Shown here one piece after another: positions 16,011-25,249 of a stretch of DNA of 64,000 nt. The position numbers and the translations under genes are program-made. Location of the stretch: assembly GCF_000600975.2 (NCBI RefSeq), contig NZ_KK088652.1:1-64000 (forward strand). Reading direction: 5' to 3'. Within the stretch, counting starts at the first letter, position 1. Each line of letters begins with the position of its first letter. The notes under the pieces are model-generated. The model saw only the letters and a list, made by a program, of their open reading frames with translations, was not told the origin of the DNA and did no database searches. Origin of the DNA: Limimaricola hongkongensis DSM 17492 (lineage in GTDB: Bacteria > Pseudomonadota > Alphaproteobacteria > Rhodobacterales > Rhodobacteraceae).

Positions 16011-16685
16011 GTGAGCAATCCCGACAGCTTCATCGACGAGGTCAGCGAAGAGGTCCGCCGTGACCGGCTGTACCACCTGCTGCGCCGCTATGGCTGGATC
16101 GGTCTGGCGCTGGTGCTGCTGATCGTCGGCGGCGCGGCGGCCTACGAATGGCGCCAGTCGCGCATCACCGCGCAGGCGCAGGAGCGCGGCGACGCGATCC
16201 TCGCCGCCTTGTCCGCCCCCGAGGCCGCGGCGCGCGCCGCGGCGCTGACGCCGATCGCCGAGGCCGCGCCCGGCAACGTGGTGCCCGCGCTGGCGCTGGC
16301 GGCCGAGCAACAGGCCGCGGGCGAGGCAGAGGCGGCGGTCGCCACGCTCGACGCGCTGGCTGCGAATGGCGAGGTTCCGGTGATCTACCGCGATCTCGCG
16401 GCGCTGAAATCGGTGTTGATCGAGGCCGGGCGCACGCCCGAAGACCGGCTGATGGCGCTCGAGGCGCTGTCGGCGCCGGGCGCGCCGTTCCGCATGCTCG
16501 CGCTTGAACAGATCGCGCTGGTGCGGCTCGGGCAGGGCAATCGCGACGGCGCGATCGACCAGCTTCGCGCCATTCTCGAGGATGCCGAGGCGACGCCGGA
16601 CTTGCGCGACCGCGCGGCAAGCCTGATGGTTGCGCTGGGCGTTTCGCCTCAGGACGCGGCCGCGCCGGCGGCCCCGGCCGAATGA
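16011..16685 (+). CDS. YfgM-like TPR periplasmic chaperone-type protein
   Basis: The 224-residue protein has a short cytoplasmic N-terminus, one membrane helix (about residues 27-46, IGLALVLLIVGGAAAYEW), and an Ala-rich helical region of TPR-like repeats facing the periplasm. This matches the YfgM/ancillary SecYEG translocon subunit family. The context strengthens the call: it is followed by a BamB-like lipoprotein and by der, the same order as yfgM-bamB-der in Escherichia coli. The start is GTG, with GGGGAGA upstream. In E. coli, YfgM associates with SecYEG and PpiD; the same is inferred here. Confidence 0.78.
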   Translation: MSNPDSFIDEVSEEVRRDRLYHLLRRYGWIGLALVLLIVGGAAAYEWRQSRITAQAQERGDAILAALSAPEAAARAAALTPIAEAAPGNVVPALALAAEQQAAGEAEAAVATLDALAANGEVPVIYRDLAALKSVLIEAGRTPEDRLMALEALSAPGAPFRMLALEQIALVRLGQGNRDGAIDQLRAILEDAEATPDLRDRAASLMVALGVSPQDAAAPAAPAE

Positions 16686-16741
16686 ACCACAAGCGGCCGG
16701 GACAGGCTGCACAAAACCACGCGAGAGGACGAGGGGCAGGC

Positions 16742-18046
16742 ATGCGTCGCAGCGGAGTCATCGGAGCGGGGGCGCTGGTCCTCCTCGCGGCCTGTAGCCA
16801 GCCGGACGAACGGCTGCCGGGCACGCGCATCGGCGTGGCCCTGCCCGGGGCCGCAGAGGCGGCGGGCGGCAGCGCCGCGCCGCTGGCGCTCATGGCGCCG
16901 GTCGCCAATGCCGATTGGCCGCAGCGCGGCGGCGGCGCCGACCGCGACATCGCGCACCCCGCGCTTGGGTCTCGTCTCGCGCCGTTGTTCCGCACGGATT
17001 TCGGCGCCGCCGAGACGCGGCGCACGCGCATCACCGCCGAGCCGGTCGTCGCCGGTGGCCGGGTCTTCGTCATGGATGCCGAGGCCGGCGTCGCGGCGCT
17101 GAGCACCGGCGGCGCGCCGCTGTGGCAGCGCAGCCTCGTTCCGGCGGCGGATGCGCCCGGACAGGCCTCCGGCGGCGGTCTCGCCACCGATGGCGCGCGG
17201 CTTTATGCCGTCACGGGCTTTGGTGAACTGGTGGCACTCGACGCCGCAACCGGCGCGCGGTTGTGGAGCCAGGACATGGGCGCGCCTGGCGCCGGGGCGC
17301 CCGCCATCGCGGGGGGTATCGTCTACGCGGTGTCACGCGACGGTCGCGGTATCGCGCTCGATGCGGCGACCGGACGCCTGCTGTGGCAGGTCTCGGGCAT
17401 CGAGGATGTCGCCCGCTTCGACGGCGGCGCGGGCCCGGCGGTCAAGGGTGATCTCGCGGTGTTTCCCTTCGCCTCGGGCGAGATCGTCGGCGTGTTCCCC
17501 GAAGGCGGCCGCCAGCGCTGGTCCGCCGTGGTCGCTGGTCGCCGCACCGGCGTTGCCGCCGCCACGGCGGCCAGCGGCATTTCCGGCGATCCGGTGCTCA
17601 AGGACGGGCGCGTCTATGCCGGCAACGCCACGGGGCGTCTTTCGGCGCTCGACGATTTCACCGGGGAAACGATCTGGAGCGCCTCTGACGGCGCGACGGG
17701 CCCCGTGGTGCCGGCGGATAACGCGCTGTTCCTGCTCAACGATCTGGGACAGCTCGTGCGGATCGACGCGGCGACCGGCGCCGCGGTCTGGCGCGCCGAC
17801 CTGCCAAAGGGCACGCCGGGCGGCTTCCTGCGCCGCGATCGCCGCGTTGCCCATTACGGGCCGGTGCTCGCCGGGGGGCGGCTGGTCGTGGCGGGGTCCG
17901 ATGGTGCGATCCGGCAGTTCGACCCGGTTTCGGGGCGGCCCTTGGGCGAGATCGCGCTCGAGGCCGGTGCGGCGTCGGCGCCGGTCGTGGCGGGCGGCGT
18001 TCTCTACGTCGTCACCTCGGATGGTGCGCTTGCCGCTTTCCGTTGA
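16742..18046 (+). CDS. bamB: BamB-like outer-membrane assembly lipoprotein (PQQ-type beta-propeller)
   Basis: The 434-residue product has a lipoprotein signal (LVLLAAC lipobox, Cys near residue 18). It carries repeated beta-propeller blades with the PQQ-like pattern, for example ALDAATGARLW, ALDAATGRLLW, ALDDFTGETIW and RIDAATGAAVW. BamB is the scaffold lipoprotein of the BAM complex that inserts outer-membrane beta-barrels. The start at 16742 is chosen because it places the signal peptide correctly; an ATG at 16682 overlapping the previous stop would add a hydrophilic extension. Gene order with the YfgM-like gene and der supports BamB rather than a PQQ dehydrogenase, and catalytic residues of dehydrogenases are absent. 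Confidence 0.82.
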   Translation: MRRSGVIGAGALVLLAACSQPDERLPGTRIGVALPGAAEAAGGSAAPLALMAPVANADWPQRGGGADRDIAHPALGSRLAPLFRTDFGAAETRRTRITAEPVVAGGRVFVMDAEAGVAALSTGGAPLWQRSLVPAADAPGQASGGGLATDGARLYAVTGFGELVALDAATGARLWSQDMGAPGAGAPAIAGGIVYAVSRDGRGIALDAATGRLLWQVSGIEDVARFDGGAGPAVKGDLAVFPFASGEIVGVFPEGGRQRWSAVVAGRRTGVAAATAASGISGDPVLKDGRVYAGNATGRLSALDDFTGETIWSASDGATGPVVPADNALFLLNDLGQLVRIDAATGAAVWRADLPKGTPGGFLRRDRRVAHYGPVLAGGRLVVAGSDGAIRQFDPVSGRPLGEIALEAGAASAPVVAGGVLYVVTSDGALAAFR

Positions 18047-18094
18047 CGCCCAATCGGTGTATGGGGCCGTCTTCAGTACGCGAAAGACCCTGAG

Positions 18095-19546
18095 ATGAGC
18101 TTCACCCTCGCCATCGTCGGACGACCCAATGTCGGCAAGTCCACGCTGTTCAACCGCCTCGTCGGGCGCAAGCTGGCGCTGGTGGATGACCAGCCCGGCG
18201 TCACACGTGACCTGCGCGAGGGCCCGGCCAAGCTGGGTCCGCTGCGCTTCACCGTGATCGACACCGCCGGTCTCGAGATCGCCACCGATGAAAGTCTGCA
18301 GGGCCGGATGCGCCGCCTGACCGAGCGCGCCGTCGACATGGCCGATGTCTGCCTGTTCATGGTCGACGCGCGCGCCGGCGTTCTGCCCGCCGACGAGATC
18401 TTTGCCGACATCCTGCGCAAGCGGGCCAAGCATGTGATCCTCGCCGCCAACAAGGCCGAGGGCCGCGCCGGTCAGGGCGGGCTGCTCGAAGCCTATGCGC
18501 TGGGTCTGGGCGAGCCGCTGGGCCTGTCGGCCGAGCATGGCGAGGGGCTGAGCGAGCTTCTGGCGATGCTGGAGCCGCTGGCGGGCGAATTCGAGGCGCG
18601 CGCCGAAGAGAACGCGCCGGTGATGGATGTCGATGTCGACGAAGAGGGCGAAACCGACGAGGACGCGCCCTATGCGCCGACCCCCGATCGCCCGCTTCAG
18701 GTCGCCGTGGTGGGCCGCCCCAATGCTGGCAAGTCGACGCTGATCAACAAGATTCTCGGCGATGAGCGGCTGCTGACCGGCCCCGAGGCCGGGATCACCC
18801 GCGACGCGATCTCGCTGGCCATCGACTGGAACGGCACGCCGTTCCGCATCTTTGACACCGCCGGCATGCGCAAGCGGGCCAAGGTGCAGGAAAAGCTCGA
18901 AAAACTCTCGGTCTCGGACGGTCTGCGCGCGGTGAAGTTCGCCGAGGTCGTGGTGGTGCTGCTCGACGTCGACATCCCGTTCGAGCAGCAGGATCTGCGC
19001 ATCGCCGATCTCGCCGAGCGCGAGGGCCGGGCGGTCGTCATCGCCGTCAACAAGTGGGACCTCGAAGAGGACAAGCAGGACAAGCTCAAGGAGCTGAAGG
19101 AAAGCTTCGAGCGGTTGCTGCCGCAGCTTCGCGGTGCGCCGCTGATCACCGTCTCGGCCAAGACCGGTCGCGGTCTCGACCGGCTGCATGATGCGATCAT
19201 GCGGGCGCACGAGGTCTGGAACCGCCGCGTGTCGACCGCGCAGCTCAACCGTTGGTTGGTTGGCATGCTGGAGCAGCATCCGCCGCCCGCGCCCGGCGGC
19301 CGTCGGATCAAGATGCGCTACGCCACGCAGGTCAAGACGCGGCCCCCGGCCTTCGTCGTCATGACCTCCTATCCCGACGCGGTGCCCGAAAGCTATTCGC
19401 GCTATCTCGTCAATGGCTTGCGCAATGACTTTGACATGCCGGGCACGCCGATCCGGTTGTTCCTGCGAGATCAGGGCAAGAAGAACCCCTACAAGGGCCG
19501 CAAGAAGGCGCAGCCCTCGCGGCTTCGCAAGCACCTCAAGGAATGA
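18095..19546 (+). CDS. der: Ribosome biogenesis GTPase Der (EngA)
   Basis: Der is an essential double-domain GTPase needed for 50S subunit maturation. The 483-residue product has two G domains: the first G1 loop GRPNVGKST near residue 9, the second GRPNAGKST near 206. It also has DTAG motifs, NKAE (first G4) and NKWD (second G4), an acidic linker between the domains (about 170-195), and the C-terminal KH-like domain. It closes the YfgM-BamB-Der block and ends in a strong terminator. Confidence 0.96.
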   Translation: MSFTLAIVGRPNVGKSTLFNRLVGRKLALVDDQPGVTRDLREGPAKLGPLRFTVIDTAGLEIATDESLQGRMRRLTERAVDMADVCLFMVDARAGVLPADEIFADILRKRAKHVILAANKAEGRAGQGGLLEAYALGLGEPLGLSAEHGEGLSELLAMLEPLAGEFEARAEENAPVMDVDVDEEGETDEDAPYAPTPDRPLQVAVVGRPNAGKSTLINKILGDERLLTGPEAGITRDAISLAIDWNGTPFRIFDTAGMRKRAKVQEKLEKLSVSDGLRAVKFAEVVVVLLDVDIPFEQQDLRIADLAEREGRAVVIAVNKWDLEEDKQDKLKELKESFERLLPQLRGAPLITVSAKTGRGLDRLHDAIMRAHEVWNRRVSTAQLNRWLVGMLEQHPPPAPGGRRIKMRYATQVKTRPPAFVVMTSYPDAVPESYSRYLVNGLRNDFDMPGTPIRLFLRDQGKKNPYKGRKKAQPSRLRKHLKE

Positions 19547-19550
19547 CGTG

Positions 19551-19576
19551 AAAAGAGCGCCGCAAGGCGCTCTTTT
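19551..19576 (+). terminator. Terminator after der
   Basis: An 11-bp stem (AAAAGAGCGCC / GGCGCTCTTTT) with a GCAA tetraloop ends in a T-rich arm. It sits between convergent der and the TspO-like gene and could act in both directions. Confidence 0.9.
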
Positions 19577-19598
19577 TGTTTTGGAATACCTCTCAAGA

Positions 19599-20312
19599 TC
19601 AGGTTGGTCGCCGCGCGACCCGCCATGCCAATGCCAGCGCTCCGAGAATCGCCACGAGGCTCGCCAGCGCCACGAGGCCCGGCATGTTCAATCCGTTGGC
19701 CACCACGATCGCCATAAGGGCCCATGCGACGGTAAGCCCGTAGGACGCCGCGCGCGGGCGGCGCGATTGCACCACCAGCGCCAGCAGCGTCGCGGCGATC
19801 AGGCACAGGATCGCCCAGCCGGTCTGGCCCATGACGAGCCCATAGCCTGCCGCCGTCGAGCCGAGGCTCACGAAGCTCGCCGCCGACAGCCAGCCCGCGA
19901 AAATGCCGACGGGCACCCTGAACAGCCAGATGTCGCGGCGCGGCGCGGCGAGAAAGGCGCCGATTGCGCCCGCCGCCATGACGAAGATCGTGATCGTCGC
20001 CCAGATCGCGCTGGCATTCGCGATGGCGAGCCACGGGGTACCGACCCCCAGCGCCACCAGAAGCGGCCACCGCGCCCGGTGCCAGTCTTCCGCCCGGGGG
20101 CGTTTCCATGCGCCATAGGCGGCCGAGACCAGCAGCCATGCGTAGATCAGCCCCCAGATGGAGAACGCCCAGCCCGCGGGCTGCACCGGCGGGTCGATCT
20201 GCGGCACGGGCAGCTGGTCGGCGGTAAAGCCGGTGAAGGGCGACGTGACCAGCGGCGCGGCCGCGAAACTGACGGAGAGGGCCAGGGTGGCCCAGGCAAT
20301 GAGGGTTTTCAT
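19599..20312 (-). CDS. TspO/MBR-like multispanning membrane protein
   Basis: The 237-residue protein has an N-terminal signal or first helix and about six further hydrophobic helices. A segment PAGWAFSIWGLIYAWLL (about 49-65) resembles the PPxWxFxxxWxxxY region of tryptophan-rich sensory/TspO proteins, which bind tetrapyrroles. The protein is longer than classical TspO (about 160 residues), so it may be a distant relative. I place the start at 20312, where AGGG lies at suitable spacing; an ATG at 20327 would add five residues. No tetrapyrrole genes lie nearby. Confidence 0.55.
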   Translation of the reverse strand: MKTLIAWATLALSVSFAAAPLVTSPFTGFTADQLPVPQIDPPVQPAGWAFSIWGLIYAWLLVSAAYGAWKRPRAEDWHRARWPLLVALGVGTPWLAIANASAIWATITIFVMAAGAIGAFLAAPRRDIWLFRVPVGIFAGWLSAASFVSLGSTAAGYGLVMGQTGWAILCLIAATLLALVVQSRRPRAASYGLTVAWALMAIVVANGLNMPGLVALASLVAILGALALAWRVARRPT

Positions 20313-20327
20313 GTCCCTACTACGCAT

Positions 20328-20359
20328 CGCGCCGCCCGGCGGTTCAACCGGGCGGCGCG
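20328..20359. other. Strong hairpin between serS and the TspO-like gene
   Basis: A perfect 12-bp stem (CGCGCCGCCCGG / CCGGGCGGCGCG) with an 8-nt loop lies between the serS stop and the downstream gene start, with no T run after it on the minus strand. It may attenuate read-through or stabilise an mRNA end. Confidence 0.5.
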
Positions 20360-20379
20360 AAAATCGAATGGCGTGACGT

Positions 20380-21678
20380 TCAGTCGCGGACCAGATCGCC
20401 CGTCGCCGAGAGGCGGTTGCGCCCGCCGAGATAGGGGTGCAGCACCTCCGGCAGCGTCACCGAGCCGTCCTCGTCCTGCCCGTTCTCCAGCACCGCGATC
20501 AGCGTTCGGCCCACGGCGAGGCCGGAGCCGTTGAGCGTGTGCAGGAATTCGGGTTTGCCGCCGCCTTCGGGGCGGAAGCGCGCGTTCATGCGCCGCGCCT
20601 GATAATCGCCGCAAGTCGAGATCGAGCTGATCTCGCGGTAACGGTTCTGGCCGGGCAGCCAGACCTCGATGTCATGCGTGCGCCGCGCGCCCGCGCCCAT
20701 GTCGCCCGCGCAGAGCAGCATGGTGCGATAGGGCAGACCCAGCTTTTCGAGGATCGCCTCGGCGCAGCCGGTCATCCGCGCATGCTCGGCCTCGGACTGG
20801 TCGGGATGGACCACCGACACCATTTCGACCTTCTCGAACTGGTGCTGGCGCAGCATGCCCGAGGTGTCGCGCCCGGCGCTGCCCGCCTCGGAGCGGAAGC
20901 ATTGCGTGTCGGCCACGTAGCGGCGCGGCAGGTAGCTTTCCTCGACCACGCAATCGGCCACGAGGTTGGTCAGCGTCACCTCGGCGGTCGGGATCAGCCA
21001 CCAGCCGGTGGTGGTCTGGTAGCTGTCCTCGCCGAATTTCGGCAGCTGGCCGGTGCCGATCATCGCGTCCTCGCGCACCAGCACCGGGGTCATGGTCTCG
21101 ACCAGCCCGTGCTCCTCGACATGGGTGTCGAGCATGAACTGCGCCAGCGCCCGGTGCAGCCGCGCCACGCCGCCCGACAGCACGACGAAGCGCGAGCCCG
21201 ACAGCTTGGCCGCCGTCTCGAAATCCATGCCGCCTTGCACCGCCGGAAGATCGTAATGCTCCTTTGGCGCGTAGTCGAATGTCCGGGGCGTGCCGTGGCG
21301 CCTCATCTCGACATTGTCGTCCTCGTCTTGACCGGCGGGGACGTCGTCGTAAGGCAAGTTGGGGATCGTCAGCAAAAGCTGGCGCAGCGCCTCGTCCTCG
21401 GTTTGGGCCTCGTCGTTCAGCCGGGCGATTTCGGCCTTTTTCTCGGCCACCAGCGCGCGCAGGCGTTCGAACTCGGCCTCGTCGCCGCGGGCTTTCGCCG
21501 CGCCGACCTCCTTGGAAGCGCGATTCTGTTCGGCCTTGGCGGTCTCGGCGGCGTGGATCTTGCCCCGGCGCGCGTCATCGAGCGCGAGGATCTGCGACGA
21601 CATGCCGGACACCCCGCGGCGGGCCAGGGCGGCGTCGAAGGCATCGGGGTTGTCGCGGATGGCGCGGATGTCGTGCAT
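20380..21678 (-). CDS. serS: Seryl-tRNA synthetase
   Basis: This class II synthetase charges tRNA-Ser (and tRNA-Sec) with serine. The 432-residue product starts [15 protein letters not shown]. It has the long antiparallel coiled-coil arm (about residues 27-105) that recognises the tRNA variable arm. The catalytic core has the TAEVTLTNL and [21 protein letters not shown] class II motifs and the C-terminal [17 protein letters not shown] motif 3. The start at 21678 follows homology; an ATG two codons upstream (21684) is also possible. Confidence 0.96.
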   Translation of the reverse strand: MHDIRAIRDNPDAFDAALARRGVSGMSSQILALDDARRGKIHAAETAKAEQNRASKEVGAAKARGDEAEFERLRALVAEKKAEIARLNDEAQTEDEALRQLLLTIPNLPYDDVPAGQDEDDNVEMRRHGTPRTFDYAPKEHYDLPAVQGGMDFETAAKLSGSRFVVLSGGVARLHRALAQFMLDTHVEEHGLVETMTPVLVREDAMIGTGQLPKFGEDSYQTTTGWWLIPTAEVTLTNLVADCVVEESYLPRRYVADTQCFRSEAGSAGRDTSGMLRQHQFEKVEMVSVVHPDQSEAEHARMTGCAEAILEKLGLPYRTMLLCAGDMGAGARRTHDIEVWLPGQNRYREISSISTCGDYQARRMNARFRPEGGGKPEFLHTLNGSGLAVGRTLIAVLENGQDEDGSVTLPEVLHPYLGGRNRLSATGDLVRD

Positions 21679-21791
21679 GATCATGTCCGTTCGAAATGGG
21701 GTTTGGACGGGCCGGGGCCCGCACCCATATGCACCCGAAGCACCGGGCTTGTGAACCGCGAAACCGGCGCCGGCACGACCGGGGCGCGCGG

Positions 21792-21820
21792 TTGCCAATC
21801 GCTGGGGGCGGCAGTAGGGT
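21792..21820 (+). promoter_or_regulatory. Possible promoter of yajC-secDF
   Basis: TTGCCA (21792-21797) and TAGGGT (21815-21820) are 17 bp apart, about 60 bp upstream of yajC in the divergent serS-yajC region. The -10 match is weak. Confidence 0.3.
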
Positions 21821-21878
21821 GCCGCGACTTTTTCAAAGGCGCGCGCGAGCGCGCCCCGGACCGACATAAAGGACCGCC

Positions 21879-22163
21879 ATGCAAGGCATCGAATCCCTCA
21901 TCCCGCTGATCCTGATCTTCGCGATCATGTGGTTCTTCCTGATCCGCCCGCAGCAAAAGAAGCTGAAAGAGCACCAGAAGATGGTGGCGGCGCTGCGCCG
22001 GGGCGACCAGGTGATCACCCAGGGCGGCGTGATCGGCAAGGTGGTCAAGGTCCGCGACGACAACAACGAGATCGAAGTCGAGATCGCGCAGGGCGTGAAC
22101 GTGCGCGTGGTCCGGTCGACCATCTCCGCCGTCACCACCAAGACCGAACCGGCCAAGGCCTGA
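21879..22163 (+). CDS. yajC: Preprotein translocase subunit YajC
   Basis: The 94-residue product has one N-terminal membrane helix ([26 protein letters not shown]) with the invariant RPQQKK after it, and a small cytoplasmic beta-rich domain. YajC associates with SecDF in the holotranslocon. The gene is followed by secD and secF in the standard order. AAAGGA precedes the ATG. Confidence 0.95.
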   Translation: MQGIESLIPLILIFAIMWFFLIRPQQKKLKEHQKMVAALRRGDQVITQGGVIGKVVKVRDDNNEIEVEIAQGVNVRVVRSTISAVTTKTEPAKA

Positions 22164-22200
22164 TCCCCCCGATCCGGCCCTGCGCCAGAGGATGAACGAC

Positions 22201-23865
22201 ATGATGCACATTCCCACCTGGCGCCGGGTCCTGATCTGGCTCGTCTGCCTGGGCGGGCTGTTCTTCGCGGCCCCGAACCTGTTCTACGACAGGGTCGAGA
22301 CCGCCAACGACGCCCGCGCCGTGATCGAGACCGGACAGACCAACCCCGAGCTGGAGGCCGATGCCGGTCTCTGGCCCGAATGGATGCCCTCTGGCCTCGT
22401 CAATCTCGGTCTCGACCTGCGCGGCGGCGCGCATCTTCTGGCCGAGGTGCAGGTCGAAGAGGTCTATGCCGCGCGGATGGAGGCCTTCTGGCCGGAGGTG
22501 CGCGACGCGCTCGCCGCGCGCCGCGACACGGTCGGTTTCGTGACCCGCGAGGAGGGGGGCGATCCTTCCGAGCTGCGGGTGCGCATTTCCGAAGCCGCCG
22601 AGGCCGCGACCGCGCTCGAGATCGTGCGCGGTCTCGCCACGCCCGTCGCCAGCCTGACGGGCGGCGGCGCCAACGACATCGACGTGCGCGCCGAAGGGGC
22701 CGAGATCGTCGTGACGCTGAGCGAGGCCGAACGCGCCGCCACCGACGACCGCACCATCCGCCAGGCGCTCGAGATCGTGCGCCGCCGGATCGACGAGGTC
22801 GGCACCCGCGAACCCACCATCCAGCGGCAGGGCGCGGACCGCATCCTGATCGAGGTGCCAGGCGTGGGCTCCGCCGAGGAGGTCAAGGAAATCATCGGCA
22901 CCACCGCGCAGCTGACCTTCCAGCCGGTCGTCTCGCGCACCGGCGACGCCAATGAAAGCCCCGGCCCCAACAACGAGATTCTGCCCTCGCTCGACGAGCA
23001 GGGCGTGTTCTACATCCTCGAGCGCAACCCTGTCGTCACCGGCGAGGACCTCGTCGACGCGCAGCCCGCCTTCGACCAGAACGGGCGCCCGGCGGTGAAC
23101 TTCCGCTTCAACCCGACCGGCGCGCGCGCCTTCGGCGACTACACCGCCGAGAACATCGGGTCGCCCTTCGCCATCGTCCTCGACGAGGAGGTGATCTCCG
23201 CCCCCGTCATCCAAAGCCACATTCCCGGCGGATCGGGCATCATCACCGGCAACTTCACGGTCGAGGAATCGACCCAGCTTGCGGTGCTGTTGCGCGCGGG
23301 CGCGCTGCCCGCGGAACTGACCTTCCTCGAGGAACGGACCATCGGGCCGGAGCTCGGGGCCGACAGCATCGCGGCGGGCAAGGTCGCCGCGCTCGTTGGC
23401 GCGATCGGCGTGGTGGTCTTCATGATCCTGTCCTACGGGCTGTTCGGCGTCTTTGCGACGGTGGCGCTCAGCTTCAACATGGTGCTGATCTTCGCGGTGC
23501 TTTCGATTCTCGGTGCGACGCTGACGCTGCCCGGCATCGCCGGGATCGTGCTCACCGTCGGCATGGCCGTGGACGCCAACGTGCTGGTCTATGAGCGTAT
23601 CCGCGAAGAGCTCAAGACCGCGCGCGGGCCGGCCCGCGCCATCCATCTAGGCTATGAGAAGGCGCTCTCGGCCATCCTCGACGGCAACGTGACCACGCTG
23701 ATCACCGCGCTCATCCTGTTTCTCGTGGGCTCCGGTCCGGTGCGCGGCTTTGCCGTCACCCTCGGCCTCGGCATCCTCACCTCGGTCTTCACCGCGATCT
23801 TCGTGACGCGGCTTCTGATCGTGATGTGGTTCGAGCGCCGTCGCCCCAAAACCATCGAGGTCTGA
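22201..23865 (+). CDS. secD: Protein translocase subunit SecD
   Basis: SecD, with SecF, uses the proton gradient to pull exported proteins across the membrane. It has a first helix near residues 9-26, a large periplasmic P1 domain containing LGLDLRGGAHLL near 60-72, and a second conserved block RRIDEVGTREPTIQRQG. A C-terminal five-helix RND-like domain follows (LVGAIGVVVFMILSYG onward, GMAVDANVLVYERIREEL). The ATG at 22201 has AGAGG 9 nt upstream; the ATG at 22192 is in frame but sits directly on that site. About 554 residues. Confidence 0.94.
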   Translation: MMHIPTWRRVLIWLVCLGGLFFAAPNLFYDRVETANDARAVIETGQTNPELEADAGLWPEWMPSGLVNLGLDLRGGAHLLAEVQVEEVYAARMEAFWPEVRDALAARRDTVGFVTREEGGDPSELRVRISEAAEAATALEIVRGLATPVASLTGGGANDIDVRAEGAEIVVTLSEAERAATDDRTIRQALEIVRRRIDEVGTREPTIQRQGADRILIEVPGVGSAEEVKEIIGTTAQLTFQPVVSRTGDANESPGPNNEILPSLDEQGVFYILERNPVVTGEDLVDAQPAFDQNGRPAVNFRFNPTGARAFGDYTAENIGSPFAIVLDEEVISAPVIQSHIPGGSGIITGNFTVEESTQLAVLLRAGALPAELTFLEERTIGPELGADSIAAGKVAALVGAIGVVVFMILSYGLFGVFATVALSFNMVLIFAVLSILGATLTLPGIAGIVLTVGMAVDANVLVYERIREELKTARGPARAIHLGYEKALSAILDGNVTTLITALILFLVGSGPVRGFAVTLGLGILTSVFTAIFVTRLLIVMWFERRRPKTIEV

Positions 23866-23866
23866 C

Positions 23867-24838
23867 ATGCGGCTGCGCATCGTTCCCGAGAATACCAATA
23901 TCGACTTCTTCAGGGCCGCCCGGGTCACCTTCGGCGCCTCGATCGTGGCGATGATCGCCTCCATCGTGCTGTTCTTCGCCATGGGGCTCAACTTCGGCAT
24001 CGACTTCCGGGGCGGCACCACGATCCGCACCGAGGCCGAGAGCCCGGTCGACGTCGCCGCCTACCGGCAGGCCATCGCGCCGCTGCAACTGGGCGACGTG
24101 GTCATCACCGAGGTGTTCGACCCCTCCTTCGGGGCCGACAAGAACGTGGCCTCCGTGCGCATTCAGGCGCAGGAGGGCGTGGAAAGCATCACTGCCGGGA
24201 CCATCGAGAGGGTCGAGGAGGCGCTCAAGGGCGTCGATCCGACGATCACCTTTCCCTCGGTGGAAAGCGTCGGACCCAAGGTTTCGGGCGAGCTGATCCA
24301 GTCGGCGGTGCTCGCCGTGCTGGGCGCGCTGACGGCGATCCTGTTCTACATCTGGCTGCGGTTCGAATGGCAGTTCGCCGTCGGTGCCATCGCGGCGCTG
24401 GTGCATGACGTGACGCTCACCATCGGCATCTTCGCCGCGTTGCAGATCAAGTTCGACCTCGCGATCATCGCGGCGCTGCTGACCATCGTTGGCTATTCGA
24501 TCAACGACACCGTCGTGGTGTTCGACCGGGCGCGCGAGAACCTGCGCAAGTTCAAGACTATGCCGCTGCGCGACCTTTTGAACCTGTCGGCCAACGAAAC
24601 GCTGAGCCGGACGGTGATGACCTCGGGCACCACGCTGCTGGCGCTGCTGGCGCTCTTGGTGCTGGGTGGCGACGTGATCCGCGGCTTTGTCTTCGCGATC
24701 TTCTGGGGCGTGATCGTCGGGACCTATTCCTCGATCTACGTTGCCAAGAACATCGTGCTCATGCTCGGCGTGAAGCGCGACTGGGACAAGAAGGACGATC
24801 CCAAGGCAGGAACGCAGTTCGCCAATATCGACGCCTGA
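23867..24838 (+). CDS. secF: Protein translocase subunit SecF
   Basis: The 323-residue partner of SecD has six helices. The first is followed by the family motif GLNFGIDFRGGTTI (about 42-55). Later come LIWLRFEWQFAVGAI-like TM2-3, VGYSINDTVVVFDRARENLR (TM4-5 loop) and a short tail. It starts one base after the secD stop, so the two are surely co-translated. Confidence 0.95.
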   Translation: MRLRIVPENTNIDFFRAARVTFGASIVAMIASIVLFFAMGLNFGIDFRGGTTIRTEAESPVDVAAYRQAIAPLQLGDVVITEVFDPSFGADKNVASVRIQAQEGVESITAGTIERVEEALKGVDPTITFPSVESVGPKVSGELIQSAVLAVLGALTAILFYIWLRFEWQFAVGAIAALVHDVTLTIGIFAALQIKFDLAIIAALLTIVGYSINDTVVVFDRARENLRKFKTMPLRDLLNLSANETLSRTVMTSGTTLLALLALLVLGGDVIRGFVFAIFWGVIVGTYSSIYVAKNIVLMLGVKRDWDKKDDPKAGTQFANIDA

Positions 24839-24850
24839 TCCGGCGGTGCT

Positions 24851-24890
24851 GTCGGATCCGCGTATTTATGGAATGGTGAAAGGGAGGGCG
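24851..24890 (+). repeat. Leader repeat, copy 1 (before the Mth938-like gene)
   Basis: The block contains GTCGGAT, GCGTATTT and GGAATGGTGAAAGGG in fixed order, ending in the ribosome-binding purine run 45 bp upstream-to-start. It matches the block at 63264-63303 at about 30 of 35 positions. The two genes behind the copies are unrelated in sequence. It is read here as a shared 5' leader or dispersed small repeat. Confidence 0.65.
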
Positions 24891-24895
24891 CGCCC

Positions 24896-25249
24896 ATGCG
24901 GCTGACCGAGATCGATTATGACGATTCGATGCCGATCGACGGCTACGGGCCGGGGTTCTTTCGGATCGGCGGCAAGCTGGTCGAGGGGGCCGTGACCCTC
25001 GCGCCCACCGGGCTCAGAAGCTGGGGCGGGTACGAGGATCTCGACGCGGTCCTCGCGCTCGCCGGGCGCGTCGACGTGCTTTTCGTCGGCACCGGGGCCG
25101 AGATCGCCCATGCGCCGCGCGATTTCCGCGAGCGGCTGGAGGCCGAGGGCATCGGGGTCGAAACCATGGCCACGCCCGCCGCCTGCCGGACCTACAACGT
25201 GCTTTTGTCGGAAGGACGGCGCGTCGCGGTCGCGCTGCTGCCGGTCTGA
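24896..25249 (+). CDS. Mth938-like domain protein (DUF498, NDUFAF3 relative)
   Basis: The 117-residue protein has the Mth938-like fold pattern: IDGYGPGFFRIGG (about 14-26), then GAVTLAPTGLRSW, LFVGTGAEIAHAP (about 61-74) and a C-terminal TYNVLLSEGRRVAVALLPV. The eukaryotic member NDUFAF3 is a mitochondrial complex I assembly factor, and the bacterial role is not established. It lies between secF and ccmA, so it may share their transcript. Its stop codon TGA overlaps the only usable start (CTG) of ccmA. It is preceded by the leader repeat shared with the gene at 63306. Confidence 0.85.
   Translation: MRLTEIDYDDSMPIDGYGPGFFRIGGKLVEGAVTLAPTGLRSWGGYEDLDAVLALAGRVDVLFVGTGAEIAHAPRDFRERLEAEGIGVETMATPAACRTYNVLLSEGRRVAVALLPV

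Noticed and set aside
16742..18046. A PQQ-dependent dehydrogenase
   Set aside because: Lipoprotein signal, length and YfgM-Der neighbours indicate BamB; dehydrogenase active-site residues are absent.
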